Part shown: in pieces, positions 1 through 6,435 of the stretch
Layout of the letters: each line of letters opens with the position of its first letter
How positions within the stretch are numbered: the stretch's first letter is position 1
NCBI GenBank assembly: GCA_022563075.1
Contig: JADFOC010000164.1
Coordinates: 1-6,435, forward strand
DNA: 6,435 nucleotides
Origin: Pseudomonadota bacterium
GTDB taxonomy: Bacteria > Pseudomonadota > Gammaproteobacteria > Pseudomonadales > Pseudohongiellaceae
Direction: 5' to 3'
Made by a program: the position numbers and the translations under genes
The notes under the pieces: generated by a model
What the model was told of the DNA's origin: nothing
The model's database searches: none
The model's input: only the letters and a program-made list of their open reading frames with translations

Positions 1-1
1 A

Positions 2-877
2 TATATCGGCGGTATTGAACACGCCATTCTGCATTTGCTGTATGCGCGCTTCTTTCACAAATTAATGCGCAACCAGGGACTGGTAAACTCGGACGAGCCC
101 TTTGCTCATTTGCTTACGCAAGGCATGGTGCTTAAAGATGGCAGCAAAATGTCCAAGTCGAAGGGTAATACGGTTGATCCTCTACCGCTCATCGAAAAGT
201 ACGGGGCTGATACGGTGCGCCTGTTCATCCTGTTCGCCGCTCCGCCGGATCAATCGCTGGACTGGTCCGACAGCGGTGTGGAAGGCAGTTTTCGATTTCT
301 GAAGAGGCTCTGGAAGATTGTAGCCAGTCACAGTCCTTCGAAGCTGAATGGTTTCAGCGATGTAGAATTAAGCGAAGAACAATCTCAATTACGCCTAAAA
401 ACTCACCAGACCCTCAAAAAAGTAAGCGATGATTTTGGCCGTCGACATACTTTTAATACCGCCATCGCTGCTACCATGGAATTGTTAAATACTATCACCA
501 AGTTTAATGCATCCAGCAAATCTGAATCAGACAACCAGGTTAAACAAGAAGCGCTGGAAATTGTGATCTGTGTGCTGGCACCAATTGTGCCTCATGTCTG
601 CCACGCCCTCTGGCAACATCTGGGCCATGATGAGCCGGTGATAAATACTCGCTGGCCCAAGGTTGACGAATCGGCCCTCACTCAGAGCAAGATGCTGATC
701 GTACTGCAAGTAAATGGCAAGTTACGCGCCAGGATCGAAGTGGCGAAGGATATGGACCAGGCTACGCTGGAACAGGAAGCACTGCAGCATACAGCGATTA
801 AAAAATACACGGAAAACAAAACCGTGCGCAAAGTCATTGTAGTTCCAGGGAGATTGGTTAATATTGTGGTGAACTAA
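2..877 (+). CDS. leuS: Leucyl-tRNA synthetase, C-terminal part (5' truncated by window)
   Basis: Class I aminoacyl-tRNA synthetase that charges tRNA-Leu with leucine in the cytoplasm. The reading frame is open from base 2 and gives 291 residues before the TAA at 875–877; the N-terminal catalytic and editing parts lie upstream of the window. The fragment begins with YIGGIEHAILHLLYARFFHK, part of the conserved catalytic core. The KMSKS ATP-binding loop is at 146–160, followed by GADTVRLF and SGVEG, then the helical anticodon-binding domain (GRRHTFNTAIAA) and the small C-terminal tRNA-binding domain (LQVNGKLRARI, VRKVIVVPGRLVN). These match E. coli LeuS almost block for block. The exception is the roughly 50-residue leucine-specific insert between GMVL and KMSKS, which is reduced here to KDGS. 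It is the first visible gene of a leuS–lptE–holA operon; its promoter is outside the window. Identification is very secure. Confidence 0.98.
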   Translation, partial: YIGGIEHAILHLLYARFFHKLMRNQGLVNSDEPFAHLLTQGMVLKDGSKMSKSKGNTVDPLPLIEKYGADTVRLFILFAAPPDQSLDWSDSGVEGSFRFLKRLWKIVASHSPSKLNGFSDVELSEEQSQLRLKTHQTLKKVSDDFGRRHTFNTAIAATMELLNTITKFNASSKSESDNQVKQEALEIVICVLAPIVPHVCHALWQHLGHDEPVINTRWPKVDESALTQSKMLIVLQVNGKLRARIEVAKDMDQATLEQEALQHTAIKKYTENKTVRKVIVVPGRLVNIVVN

Positions 878-894
878 TCCGGCCGCTATTTTTT

Positions 895-1410
895 ATGGTG
901 TTTTTTCTTAGACTGATACTACTACTGAGTGTTGTTATGAGCCTCGGCAGCTGCGGCTACAGTCTGCGTGGCAGCGACATGCTGTCGTCGAAATTCGAGA
1001 CCATCCAACTCAGCAGTCAACAGCCCAACAGTGAGTTTTCCCGCCTGCTCCGCCGAAGCCTGGAAGTCGCCAACGTCAATGTCGAAGCGATCCTCGCTGC
1101 CGGTATAGAAAGTGTCGCTACGGATCTGCCCGTGCTCACAATCAGTCCAGAGCGGATCGTGAACCGCCCGGTAAGCATCAATCCACGGGCACGAGCAGCT
1201 CAATATGAAATGCGAGTATCGATAAGTATTGCTTTGAATCGAGCGGAAGAAATTCTGATTAGTCCAGAAACGCTCTATGTTGAGCGGGTTTATTTTGAAG
1301 ATCTTGAGAATATCAGCGGCAACCAGGAAGAGATCAAAATAATCGCAACGGAGATGCGAAGGGAATTGGTTAATCAATTGATGAGAAGATTGGAAGCAGT
1401 CCCAAATTGA
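895..1410 (+). CDS. lptE: LPS-assembly lipoprotein LptE
   Basis: Outer-membrane lipoprotein that plugs and helps fold LptD, the translocon inserting lipopolysaccharide into the outer leaflet. The 171-residue product is slightly shorter than E. coli LptE (about 193). It opens with a hydrophobic signal peptide and a lipobox SLGSC, with the lipidated Cys at residue 20. The mature start CGYSLRG is the family hallmark (CG-hydrophobic-x-LRG). The central ARAAQYEMRVSISIAL strand region and the C-terminal amphipathic helix ending in EMRRELVNQLMRRL also fit LptE. The ATG at 895 is the only usable start: the frame has a stop at 859–861, and the next Met (937) would delete the signal peptide. No Shine–Dalgarno sequence is visible; the ATG lies between two T6 runs (889–894 and 901–906). 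It sits 17 nt after leuS and overlaps holA by 4 nt, so it is probably co-transcribed. Position and hallmark together make the call secure. Confidence 0.95.
   Translation: MVFFLRLILLLSVVMSLGSCGYSLRGSDMLSSKFETIQLSSQQPNSEFSRLLRRSLEVANVNVEAILAAGIESVATDLPVLTISPERIVNRPVSINPRARAAQYEMRVSISIALNRAEEILISPETLYVERVYFEDLENISGNQEEIKIIATEMRRELVNQLMRRLEAVPN
1392..1396 (+). promoter_or_regulatory. Probable ribosome binding site for holA
   Basis: A GGAAG inside the end of lptE, 10 nt before the TTG at 1407. It is the only purine-rich Shine–Dalgarno-like element near the holA start and supports TTG as initiator. With the 4-nt TTGA stop/start overlap, it suggests holA translation is coupled to lptE translation. 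Confidence 0.5.
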
Positions 1411-2453
1411 AAATCAAACCCGAACAACTTGCTCGCACTCTGACCAGTAGTAATTTGCCACTTTACTGGTTGGCAGGCGATGAACCTCTGCTGATGCAGG
1501 AATCCGCTGACCAAATACGTCAGCACTACAGCGAGTTAGGCTATGCTGAGCGGGAAATATTCCATGCCGAAAAAGGCTTTAACTGGGAACACTTCGCTAA
1601 TGCAACTAACAACCTTTCACTGTTTTCTCAGCATAAAATTATAGAATTACGACTTTCCAGCGCAAAATTGGAAGCAACGGGCAAGCAGGCAATTCAGCAA
1701 TATCTCGCAGACCCGAATCCAGAATATCTGATATTAATCAGCAGCCCGAAATTGGAAGCAGCTACGATCAACAGTAACTGGTTCAAACAAATCGAAGGCA
1801 GCGCTGTACTGGTGCAGATCTGGCCAGTAAATCGGGAAGATCTGAGCAGTTGGCTGGAACGACGACTTCGGCGCGAGGGAATTCATGCTGACGAAGATGC
1901 CTTGATACTGCTATCAGATAAGGTTGAAGGAAATCTGTTGGCGGCGATGCAAGAAATCGAGAAACTCAAACTATTGGCGAACAATTCCGAAGGTGCAAGC
2001 ATCCACTTGGACGCCAACACAGTTATGCAAGTAGTCGCTGATAGTTCGCGCTATAACGTTTATCATTTGGTTGATGCGGCACTATTGGGAGAGCCGACCA
2101 GATCACAAAAGATCTTGAATTGCTTGTACCACGAAGGCATTTATCCCCTCGTCGTGCTAGGGGCGATAACGCGCGAATTAAGAGCGTTATTACCGATGTT
2201 GGAGAAAAAGCAGCAAGGGCAAGGAATCAATGCCATCGTGCAATCGGCTCGCGTCTGGTTCAATAGAAAACAGGCGGTCACCCACGTGCTGCAACGAATC
2301 GGCACCGATGAAATCTGGCAACTACTCGATCATGCTCGTTTGATCGATCAATCCATCAAAGGCATGTCCAGGGCAAATCCCTGGGACGAACTCAGTCTAT
2401 TGTTATTGCGCCTCAGCGGCGCCGAAACTGCCAGCATGAACCTCTCGGCGTAG
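1407..2453 (+). CDS. holA: DNA polymerase III subunit delta (clamp loader)
   Basis: The delta subunit of the clamp-loader complex, which opens the beta sliding clamp during replication. The 348-residue product matches the usual size (E. coli 343). The N-terminal KPEQLARTL and the LYWLAGDEPLLMQESAD block (about residues 19–35) align with YPEQLRAQL and the GNDPLLLQES block of E. coli HolA. SLF at residues 71–73 matches the E. coli element whose Leu73 and Phe74 contact the beta clamp. Later family blocks are LSSWLERRLRREGI, EGNLLAAMQEIEKLKLL, YHLVDAALLGE, and a helical C-terminal collar domain ending in WDELSLLLLRLSG. The start is TTG, not ATG: the next in-frame Met falls inside the conserved GDEPLL block, while TTG gives the full N terminus. 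It overlaps the lptE stop (TTGA, 1407–1410), consistent with translational coupling. No nadD or other gene follows on this strand; the next gene is convergent. Confidence 0.97.
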   Translation: MKIKPEQLARTLTSSNLPLYWLAGDEPLLMQESADQIRQHYSELGYAEREIFHAEKGFNWEHFANATNNLSLFSQHKIIELRLSSAKLEATGKQAIQQYLADPNPEYLILISSPKLEAATINSNWFKQIEGSAVLVQIWPVNREDLSSWLERRLRREGIHADEDALILLSDKVEGNLLAAMQEIEKLKLLANNSEGASIHLDANTVMQVVADSSRYNVYHLVDAALLGEPTRSQKILNCLYHEGIYPLVVLGAITRELRALLPMLEKKQQGQGINAIVQSARVWFNRKQAVTHVLQRIGTDEIWQLLDHARLIDQSIKGMSRANPWDELSLLLLRLSGAETASMNLSA

Positions 2454-2471
2454 GTCTCTCAATTCAAACCC

Positions 2472-2502
2472 ATCGGCTCGGTATGATCAGTCGCGGGCCG
2501 AT
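2472..2502. terminator. Candidate hairpin between convergent holA and dcp
   Basis: Arm ATCGGCTCG (2472–2480) pairs with CGGGCCGAT (2494–2502) as a 9-bp stem with one G–T/G–U wobble and a 13-nt loop. It sits in the 48-nt gap between two convergent stop codons, with its right arm touching the dcp stop codon, which is where a shared terminator would be expected. Neither side carries a proper T-tract (plus side CAATTAAG, minus side GGGTTTGAATTG), so a classical intrinsic terminator is not demonstrated. Confidence 0.4.
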
Positions 2503-4679
2503 CAATTAAGTCCTCTACGCTCCAACAGCGGCTGAATATCGGCATCTCTTCCTCTGAATTCCCGGAATAGCTTCATCGCTTCTTCACTGCCGCCTCTGGA
2601 TAGCAACGTCCGTCTGAAATGGTCGCCGTTGGCCCGATTCAATCCAGCATTTTCCTTAAACCATTCAACCGTGTCCGCATCCAGGACTTCACTCCAGATA
2701 TAGGAGTAATAACCGGCAGAATAGCCACCCATAATATGTGAGAAATAGGTGCTGCGATAACGCGGGGGAATAGCATCCAGAGCAATACCTGCAGAGCGCA
2801 GCGCGGTCGCTTCGAAGGCCATAATCTCATCGGCCGCGGGAACCTGCTCCGGCGATAACTGATGCAATGCCTGATCCACGATAGCTGCTGCCAGATATTC
2901 TGTGGTACCGAACCCCTGATTAAATTTCTGGGTAGACAATACCTTTTCCAGCAATTCTGCCGGCATAGATTCTCCTGTCTGGTAGTGCACCGCATAATTG
3001 GCAAGCACCTCAGGCCAGGTCGCCCACATTTCATTCACCTGGGACGGATACTCGACGAAGTCTCGAGGCACACTGGTACCGGAAAAGTAGGGGTACTCAA
3101 CATTAGAAAACAAGCCGTGAAGCGCATGGCCAAATTCGTGAAACATCGTGGTGACTTCGTCGAAACTCAGCAGTGTTGCCTCGCCTGCTGGAGGTTTGGT
3201 GATATTCAAATGGTTCGCAATAATAGGCTGGGTATGCAACAAATCATTTTGCGAGACATAGGAATTCATCCAGGCACCGCCGCGTTTATTGGGACGTGCA
3301 TAGTAATCGGCGATGAAAATTCCCAGCGTCGTCCCCACAGCATCATAGACTTCGAATACGCGAACATCTTCCTGGTACACCGGCAGATCGGTGCGTTCTG
3401 TAAAAGTGATGCCATACAACTTTTCTGCCGCGAAGAACACCCCTTGTTGCAGGACGCTATCGAGTTCCAAATAGGGTCGCAACTGACTCTCATCAAATGC
3501 GTAGCGGTCGGCTCTCAGTCTTTCCGTATAATAATCCCAATCCCAGGAAGCCAGTTCAAAATCCTGATCATCATCGAAGATCATTTGTTGCAGATCGGCC
3601 GCTTCTCGATTGGCATTGGCTACTGCGGCCGGTGCCAGCTCGCCGAGCCGTTGGTTCACTGCGGCTATGCTGCCCGCTGTTTGGTCCTCCAAAATATAGT
3701 CTGCGTGATTTTCATAGCCGAGCAATTGGGCGCGCTCGGCACGTAATCGCAAGACCTGGGAAAGGATTTCTCTGTTATCGAATTCGCCCCCGCTGCTTCC
3801 TCGAGCAAGGGAAGTAGTATGAATACGCTCCCGCAGGGCTCGATTTTGCAAATTTGCCAGCGCTGGCTGTCCACTCGTATTCAACAATGGAATCACAAAT
3901 TTTCCCGGTAACTCGCGCTCCTCTGCTGCCGCCTGAGCGGCCGCTATCAAGGTCGCATTGAGACCAGTCAACTCCTCCCTGGAATCCACCACGATGGCCA
4001 TCTCGTTCACTTCACTCAATACGTTCTGACTGAATTGTGTTTCCAGCACGGCAAGCAGCGCATTGATTTCCTTTAGACGTTGTTGCTGATCTACTTCCAG
4101 CGCCGCACCCGCGCGTACAAAATCGATGTAGTATTGTTCCAACAGCCGTGCCGACTCGGCATCTAACGCCAGGGAATCACGCCTGTCATAGAGTGATTTA
4201 ACACGCCCGAATAAGGTTCGATGCAAAAGAATGTTGTCGGTATGGGCGGCTAGCTCAGGGGCTAGCCGCTGTTCCAGCGCACGAATATCGTCGTTGGTAT
4301 GCGCCCCGGCCAGACTGAAGAATACCCTTGATACCCGATTCAAAAGTTGGCCGGATAATTCCAGAGCCAAGAGGGTGTTCTCAAACGAGGGCGCCGCCGG
4401 CTGCGAGGCGATAGCCTCAATTTCAGCAATCTCTTCTGCCATGCCGCGCTCGAAAGCCGGCAAGTAATGCGCATTATCGATACGATCGAATGGTGGATAG
4501 TTTAGATACAGGGGACTCTCTGCGAAGAACGGATTGGAAGCGATCGCCTCCGGCTCAACAGCTGTCACGGCCGCATTGCCTCCTGCCAATGATGTGGGAT
4601 TTTCGGTATCTTCTGGCTCGGAACAGGCACTAAGTCCGCCGCAACCGAGGGCAAGCAATGCTACTAATCGCAATTTCAT
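2502..4679 (-). CDS. dcp: M3-family zinc metallopeptidase, peptidyl-dipeptidase Dcp type, predicted lipoprotein
   Basis: A 725-residue zinc peptidase of family M3A, most like peptidyl-dipeptidase Dcp, which removes C-terminal dipeptides from short peptides. The zinc site HEFGH is at residues 514–518 (bases 3126–3140), with catalytic Glu515. The third zinc ligand is Glu543 in DFVEYPSQVNEMW, 29 residues after the first His, the same spacing as in thimet oligopeptidase. HIMGGYSAGYYSYIW (648–662) keeps the His and Tyr positions (648, 653, 657, 660) that line the active site in the family. The helical N-terminal part (PPFDRIDNAHYLPAFERGM) is also typical of Dcp. The ATG at 4679 is preferred because it gives a short signal peptide with lipobox LSAC, Cys at 19 followed by Ser, predicting outer-membrane retention. 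A TTG at 4703 would add eight residues before that signal. E. coli Dcp is cytoplasmic, so localisation is the difference. A weak purine stretch (GAGA) lies 9 nt upstream of the ATG. Exact cleavage specificity (dipeptidyl carboxypeptidase versus oligopeptidase A) is inferred. Confidence 0.94.
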   Translation of the reverse strand: MKLRLVALLALGCGGLSACSEPEDTENPTSLAGGNAAVTAVEPEAIASNPFFAESPLYLNYPPFDRIDNAHYLPAFERGMAEEIAEIEAIASQPAAPSFENTLLALELSGQLLNRVSRVFFSLAGAHTNDDIRALEQRLAPELAAHTDNILLHRTLFGRVKSLYDRRDSLALDAESARLLEQYYIDFVRAGAALEVDQQQRLKEINALLAVLETQFSQNVLSEVNEMAIVVDSREELTGLNATLIAAAQAAAEERELPGKFVIPLLNTSGQPALANLQNRALRERIHTTSLARGSSGGEFDNREILSQVLRLRAERAQLLGYENHADYILEDQTAGSIAAVNQRLGELAPAAVANANREAADLQQMIFDDDQDFELASWDWDYYTERLRADRYAFDESQLRPYLELDSVLQQGVFFAAEKLYGITFTERTDLPVYQEDVRVFEVYDAVGTTLGIFIADYYARPNKRGGAWMNSYVSQNDLLHTQPIIANHLNITKPPAGEATLLSFDEVTTMFHEFGHALHGLFSNVEYPYFSGTSVPRDFVEYPSQVNEMWATWPEVLANYAVHYQTGESMPAELLEKVLSTQKFNQGFGTTEYLAAAIVDQALHQLSPEQVPAADEIMAFEATALRSAGIALDAIPPRYRSTYFSHIMGGYSAGYYSYIWSEVLDADTVEWFKENAGLNRANGDHFRRTLLSRGGSEEAMKLFREFRGRDADIQPLLERRGLN

Positions 4680-4718
4680 AAGGCATATTCTCGCTACATC
4701 CAACAGTAAAATAAACGG

Positions 4719-4786
4719 GAAATTTCACATGTATCCCCAAATTAGTCAACAAATGCCGAAATTTGCTCGAGCCCACCCCGAATTTG
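4719..4786. repeat. Short GAAATTT-like repeats in the divergent intergenic region
   Basis: The region holds the palindrome GAAATTTC (4719–4726), CCGAAATTTG (4756–4765) and CCGAATTTG (4778–4786). The last two are near-identical and lie 22 bp apart, about two helical turns. The first overlaps the candidate dcp -10 element. They could be operator half-sites for a regulator acting between the divergent genes, but AT-rich sequence gives such matches by chance. Confidence 0.2.
4722..4749 (-). promoter_or_regulatory. Candidate sigma-70 promoter for dcp
   Basis: On the minus strand, TTGACT (4744–4749, five of six consensus bases) is followed after 16 nt by TGAAAT (4722–4727, four of six). This predicts a transcript start near 4715, about 36 nt before the ATG at 4679. 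Position and strand are right for dcp, but the -10 element is only fair. Confidence 0.4.
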
Positions 4787-4810
4787 TGTAATTTAGCCGT
4801 TATCTTGACT

Positions 4811-4816
4811 TATAAT
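4811..4816 (+). promoter_or_regulatory. Candidate -10 element for the sensor gene
   Basis: A perfect TATAAT on the plus strand, 24 nt before the ATG at 4841, implying a transcript start near 4822–4824 and a leader of under 20 nt. No good -35 hexamer lies 16–18 nt upstream. TTGACT at 4805–4810 abuts it with no spacer and cannot serve as its -35, and no TGn extended -10 is present. Any activity would probably need an activator. Confidence 0.4.
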
Positions 4817-4833
4817 GTTTCCCCTTGCTGACT

Positions 4834-4838
4834 GAGGA
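4834..4838 (+). promoter_or_regulatory. Ribosome binding site of the sensor gene (short spacing)
   Basis: GAGGA ends 2 nt before the ATG at 4841, closer than usual. It is the only Shine–Dalgarno-like element here. The alternative in-frame ATG at 4886 has none, which favours 4841 even though the later start would give a more typical signal-peptide length. Confidence 0.45.
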
Positions 4839-4840
4839 CG

Positions 4841-6435
4841 ATGAATTCCGTGCAATTTTCGGATTATGTTCGAAAAAACACTGCTATGTGGAACCAGAGC
4901 TGGAGTGCTCTCGTTGCGACCACGGTGGCGACAATTACGCTCTGCTCCAGTATCAGTTTCGCAGCAGAGCTCAATATTATCCAAAACCAACTTCCTGTGA
5001 CCCTCGGCCAATATCTGGACTATCTGGAAGATCCTGGCCGGGAACTTACCATCGATGACATCATCGACGGTGAATTTGACTGGATACGGTCCACTCAGTC
5101 TATTCCGACACTGGGCCTTTCAGAGTCGGCCTATTGGTTTTACATCGTACTCACAGTAGCAGAACTAGCGGATAAAAATCTGGTATTGAGATTGGATGCT
5201 CCTACTCTGGATCGGGTTGAATTCTACTTTGTCCGCAATAGTCGCGTAATCCAGGAATCCATCGTTGGCGATACCATTGCCTTCTCGCAATTGGATCATC
5301 CCTATCGCATACCTGTAGTTTCGTTTCAGCTTGGAGACACCGGCGAAGAAACCCGCATCTACTTTCGTGCAACCTCAGGATTTGGCATCGAAATTCCGCT
5401 CACCTTGACCACCATGTCCCTGCTGGCCCTGGAGCAGCAAGGTCAATTGTCTTTTTACGGCGCATTCTTCGCCTTTTTCTTTCTTTGTTTCAGCACCTGT
5501 TCGATTCTTTACTATGTGCTACGAGACAAGCAGTTTCTTGGTTATACGCTGTTTTTTGGTGGCTGTACTGTCTTGTTGCTCACTCAATCCGGTATCGGAA
5601 GGGTCTGGTTTTGGGGAGACTTCCCCCAATTTAACAACCGGCTTAATTATGTTTCAGCCACAGTCCTGATCGCCAGTTGCTGCCTGCTGAGTCAATCTCT
5701 CAGGCTCAACAGTCGCTATCGAGACCCTGCCATATTGATTCTCAGATTCGTCGCCTTTTCCATGTTACCCGCGGCGTTGTATTTCCTGATTATTCCATTT
5801 GAGCGAATCTCTGGCAGCAACGTGCAGGTCATTATGTACTTAGGAATGATCGTGGCATTAACCATTATAGTCATGGCGGGAGTTTCGGCTATACAGGGAT
5901 CGAGATCTGCCCTCTACCTGTTCTGCTCCCTGACTATGCTAATCCTGACCTTGGCATCACAATTTTCTTACAAATTCAATTTTGTCGAAAGAGGAGCATC
6001 GAGTTCGATCTTCAGCACCAGCCTACTCTCCCTTGCCGCGCTCATGCTCATGGTATCGCTTGCCGAATTCATCCGCTCCAAAAATGAGCAGTTCGCACAG
6101 GCTCGATTGGAGACCAGGGCAAAGGGTGACTTTCTGAGGAATGTATCACGAGAGTTTCTTACTCCGGTGCATTTAATCCTGGCTAACTCGAAACGACTTA
6201 TGGCTGCTCAATCGAATAAATTGGATGAGCCTACCCGTAAACACATGACCACTGTGATCAAACAGAGCGATCACTTGCACAATCTTATAAATGACCTGCT
6301 GGAAATGGCAGAACTGGAATCTGAGAACTTCGAACCTGTATTCGAGTTAGTGGAAATGACCCACTTCCTAACCGAGGTAAAGGATATGTTATCGCCTTCA
6401 GCCAAGGAGAAAGGGCTGGAACTCACCACGCATTT
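4841..6435 (+). CDS. 7TMR-DISM membrane sensor with degenerate histidine-kinase H-box (3' truncated by window)
   Basis: An inner-membrane sensor of the 7TMR-DISM histidine-kinase type; 531 residues are visible and the frame runs off the window. Residues 1–41 form a signal peptide, with a long polar N-region, a hydrophobic core and a likely cut after SFA. Residues about 45–195 resemble the 7TMR-DISM extracellular domain that binds small ligands, possibly carbohydrates, in the periplasm (LGLSESAYWFYIVL, VLRLDAPTLDRVEFYF). Seven hydrophobic helices follow at about 204–227, 233–250, 270–286, 298–319, 330–350, 355–374 and 387–410, then a linker and the dimerisation (DHp) domain from about 427 to 495. 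The second DHp helix (SDHLHNLINDLLEMAELES) and the start of the linker to the ATPase domain (AKEKGLEL) are normal. In the first helix the H-box reads NVSREFLTPVHLI: Arg437 (bases 6149–6151) stands where the phosphorylated His belongs. An in-frame stop at 4829–4831 excludes earlier starts; ATG 4886 is an alternative. The ATPase domain, any receiver domain and the partner regulator are not visible. The domain family is secure, but catalytic ability is not. Confidence 0.9.
   Translation, partial: MNSVQFSDYVRKNTAMWNQSWSALVATTVATITLCSSISFAAELNIIQNQLPVTLGQYLDYLEDPGRELTIDDIIDGEFDWIRSTQSIPTLGLSESAYWFYIVLTVAELADKNLVLRLDAPTLDRVEFYFVRNSRVIQESIVGDTIAFSQLDHPYRIPVVSFQLGDTGEETRIYFRATSGFGIEIPLTLTTMSLLALEQQGQLSFYGAFFAFFFLCFSTCSILYYVLRDKQFLGYTLFFGGCTVLLLTQSGIGRVWFWGDFPQFNNRLNYVSATVLIASCCLLSQSLRLNSRYRDPAILILRFVAFSMLPAALYFLIIPFERISGSNVQVIMYLGMIVALTIIVMAGVSAIQGSRSALYLFCSLTMLILTLASQFSYKFNFVERGASSSIFSTSLLSLAALMLMVSLAEFIRSKNEQFAQARLETRAKGDFLRNVSREFLTPVHLILANSKRLMAAQSNKLDEPTRKHMTTVIKQSDHLHNLINDLLEMAELESENFEPVFELVEMTHFLTEVKDMLSPSAKEKGLELTTH

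Noticed and set aside
878..894. CGGCCG followed by a T-run after leuS, as a possible intrinsic terminator
   Set aside because: The palindrome has no loop and no second arm is present to build a stem, and lptE begins at once; operon read-through is more likely.
922..1377. A 151-codon minus-strand open frame across lptE
   Set aside because: It fully overlaps a secure gene and has no family signature; treated as a shadow frame.
1389..1760. ATTGGAAGCA occurring three times (1389–1398, 1667–1676, 1751–1760)
   Set aside because: The two copies inside holA both encode Lys-Leu-Glu-Ala in coding context and the spacing is irregular; chance codon similarity is the simplest explanation.
2454..2501. 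Search for nadD or another small gene after holA
   Set aside because: Only 48 nt separate the convergent stop codons; no coding frame fits. Absence of nadD next to holA is also seen in other gammaproteobacteria such as Pseudomonas.
2862..3746. A 294-codon plus-strand open frame antisense to dcp
   Set aside because: It lies wholly within the well-supported peptidase gene, has a Cys/His/Ile-rich composition with no recognisable domain, and is explained as a complementary-frame shadow of a stop-poor coding region.
4805..4816. TTGACT directly followed by TATAAT, resembling a complete promoter
   Set aside because: The two hexamers have zero spacing, so they cannot form one sigma-70 promoter; only TATAAT is kept as a possible -10.
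4793..5058. Short open frames on both strands over the start of the sensor gene
   Set aside because: The plus-strand frame running from 4841 to the window end encodes a clear signal peptide, sensor and DHp domain; the others are shadows.

Overview
The window looks like the chromosome of a gammaproteobacterium. The evidence is the co-directional order leuS–lptE–holA, which is characteristic of that class, and close protein-level resemblance to the E. coli products. Base composition is moderate and even across the window. I saw no tRNA, rRNA, CRISPR array, insertion sequence or attachment site. A finer taxonomic placement cannot be made from the sequence alone.

Left part (1–2453, plus strand): a housekeeping operon. 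It starts inside leuS (C-terminal 291 codons of leucyl-tRNA synthetase). After a 17-nt gap comes lptE, the outer-membrane lipoprotein partner of LptD in LPS export. Then holA, the delta subunit of the DNA polymerase III clamp loader, starts at a TTG codon that overlaps the lptE stop by 4 nt. The LeuRS piece lacks the leucine-specific insert that E. coli has just before KMSKS.

Middle (2502–4679, minus strand): a convergent gene for a large M3-family zinc peptidase of the peptidyl-dipeptidase Dcp type. It carries a lipoprotein signal peptide, so it is probably anchored in the envelope rather than cytoplasmic like E. coli Dcp. A 9-bp hairpin lies between the convergent stop codons of holA and this gene.

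Right part (4841–6435, plus strand, runs off the end): a divergently transcribed membrane sensor with a signal peptide, a 7TMR-DISM-type periplasmic domain, seven transmembrane helices and a histidine-kinase dimerisation domain. Its H-box has Arg where the phosphoacceptor His should be. This is the most unusual feature of the window. The ATPase domain and anything fused behind it lie outside, so whether the protein is a pseudokinase, a hybrid sensor or a regulator of another kinase is open.

The 161-bp divergent intergenic region (4680–4840) holds plausible promoter elements in both directions and a few short GAAATTT-like repeats. I see no clearly new multi-gene system; the degenerate sensor kinase is the best lead.
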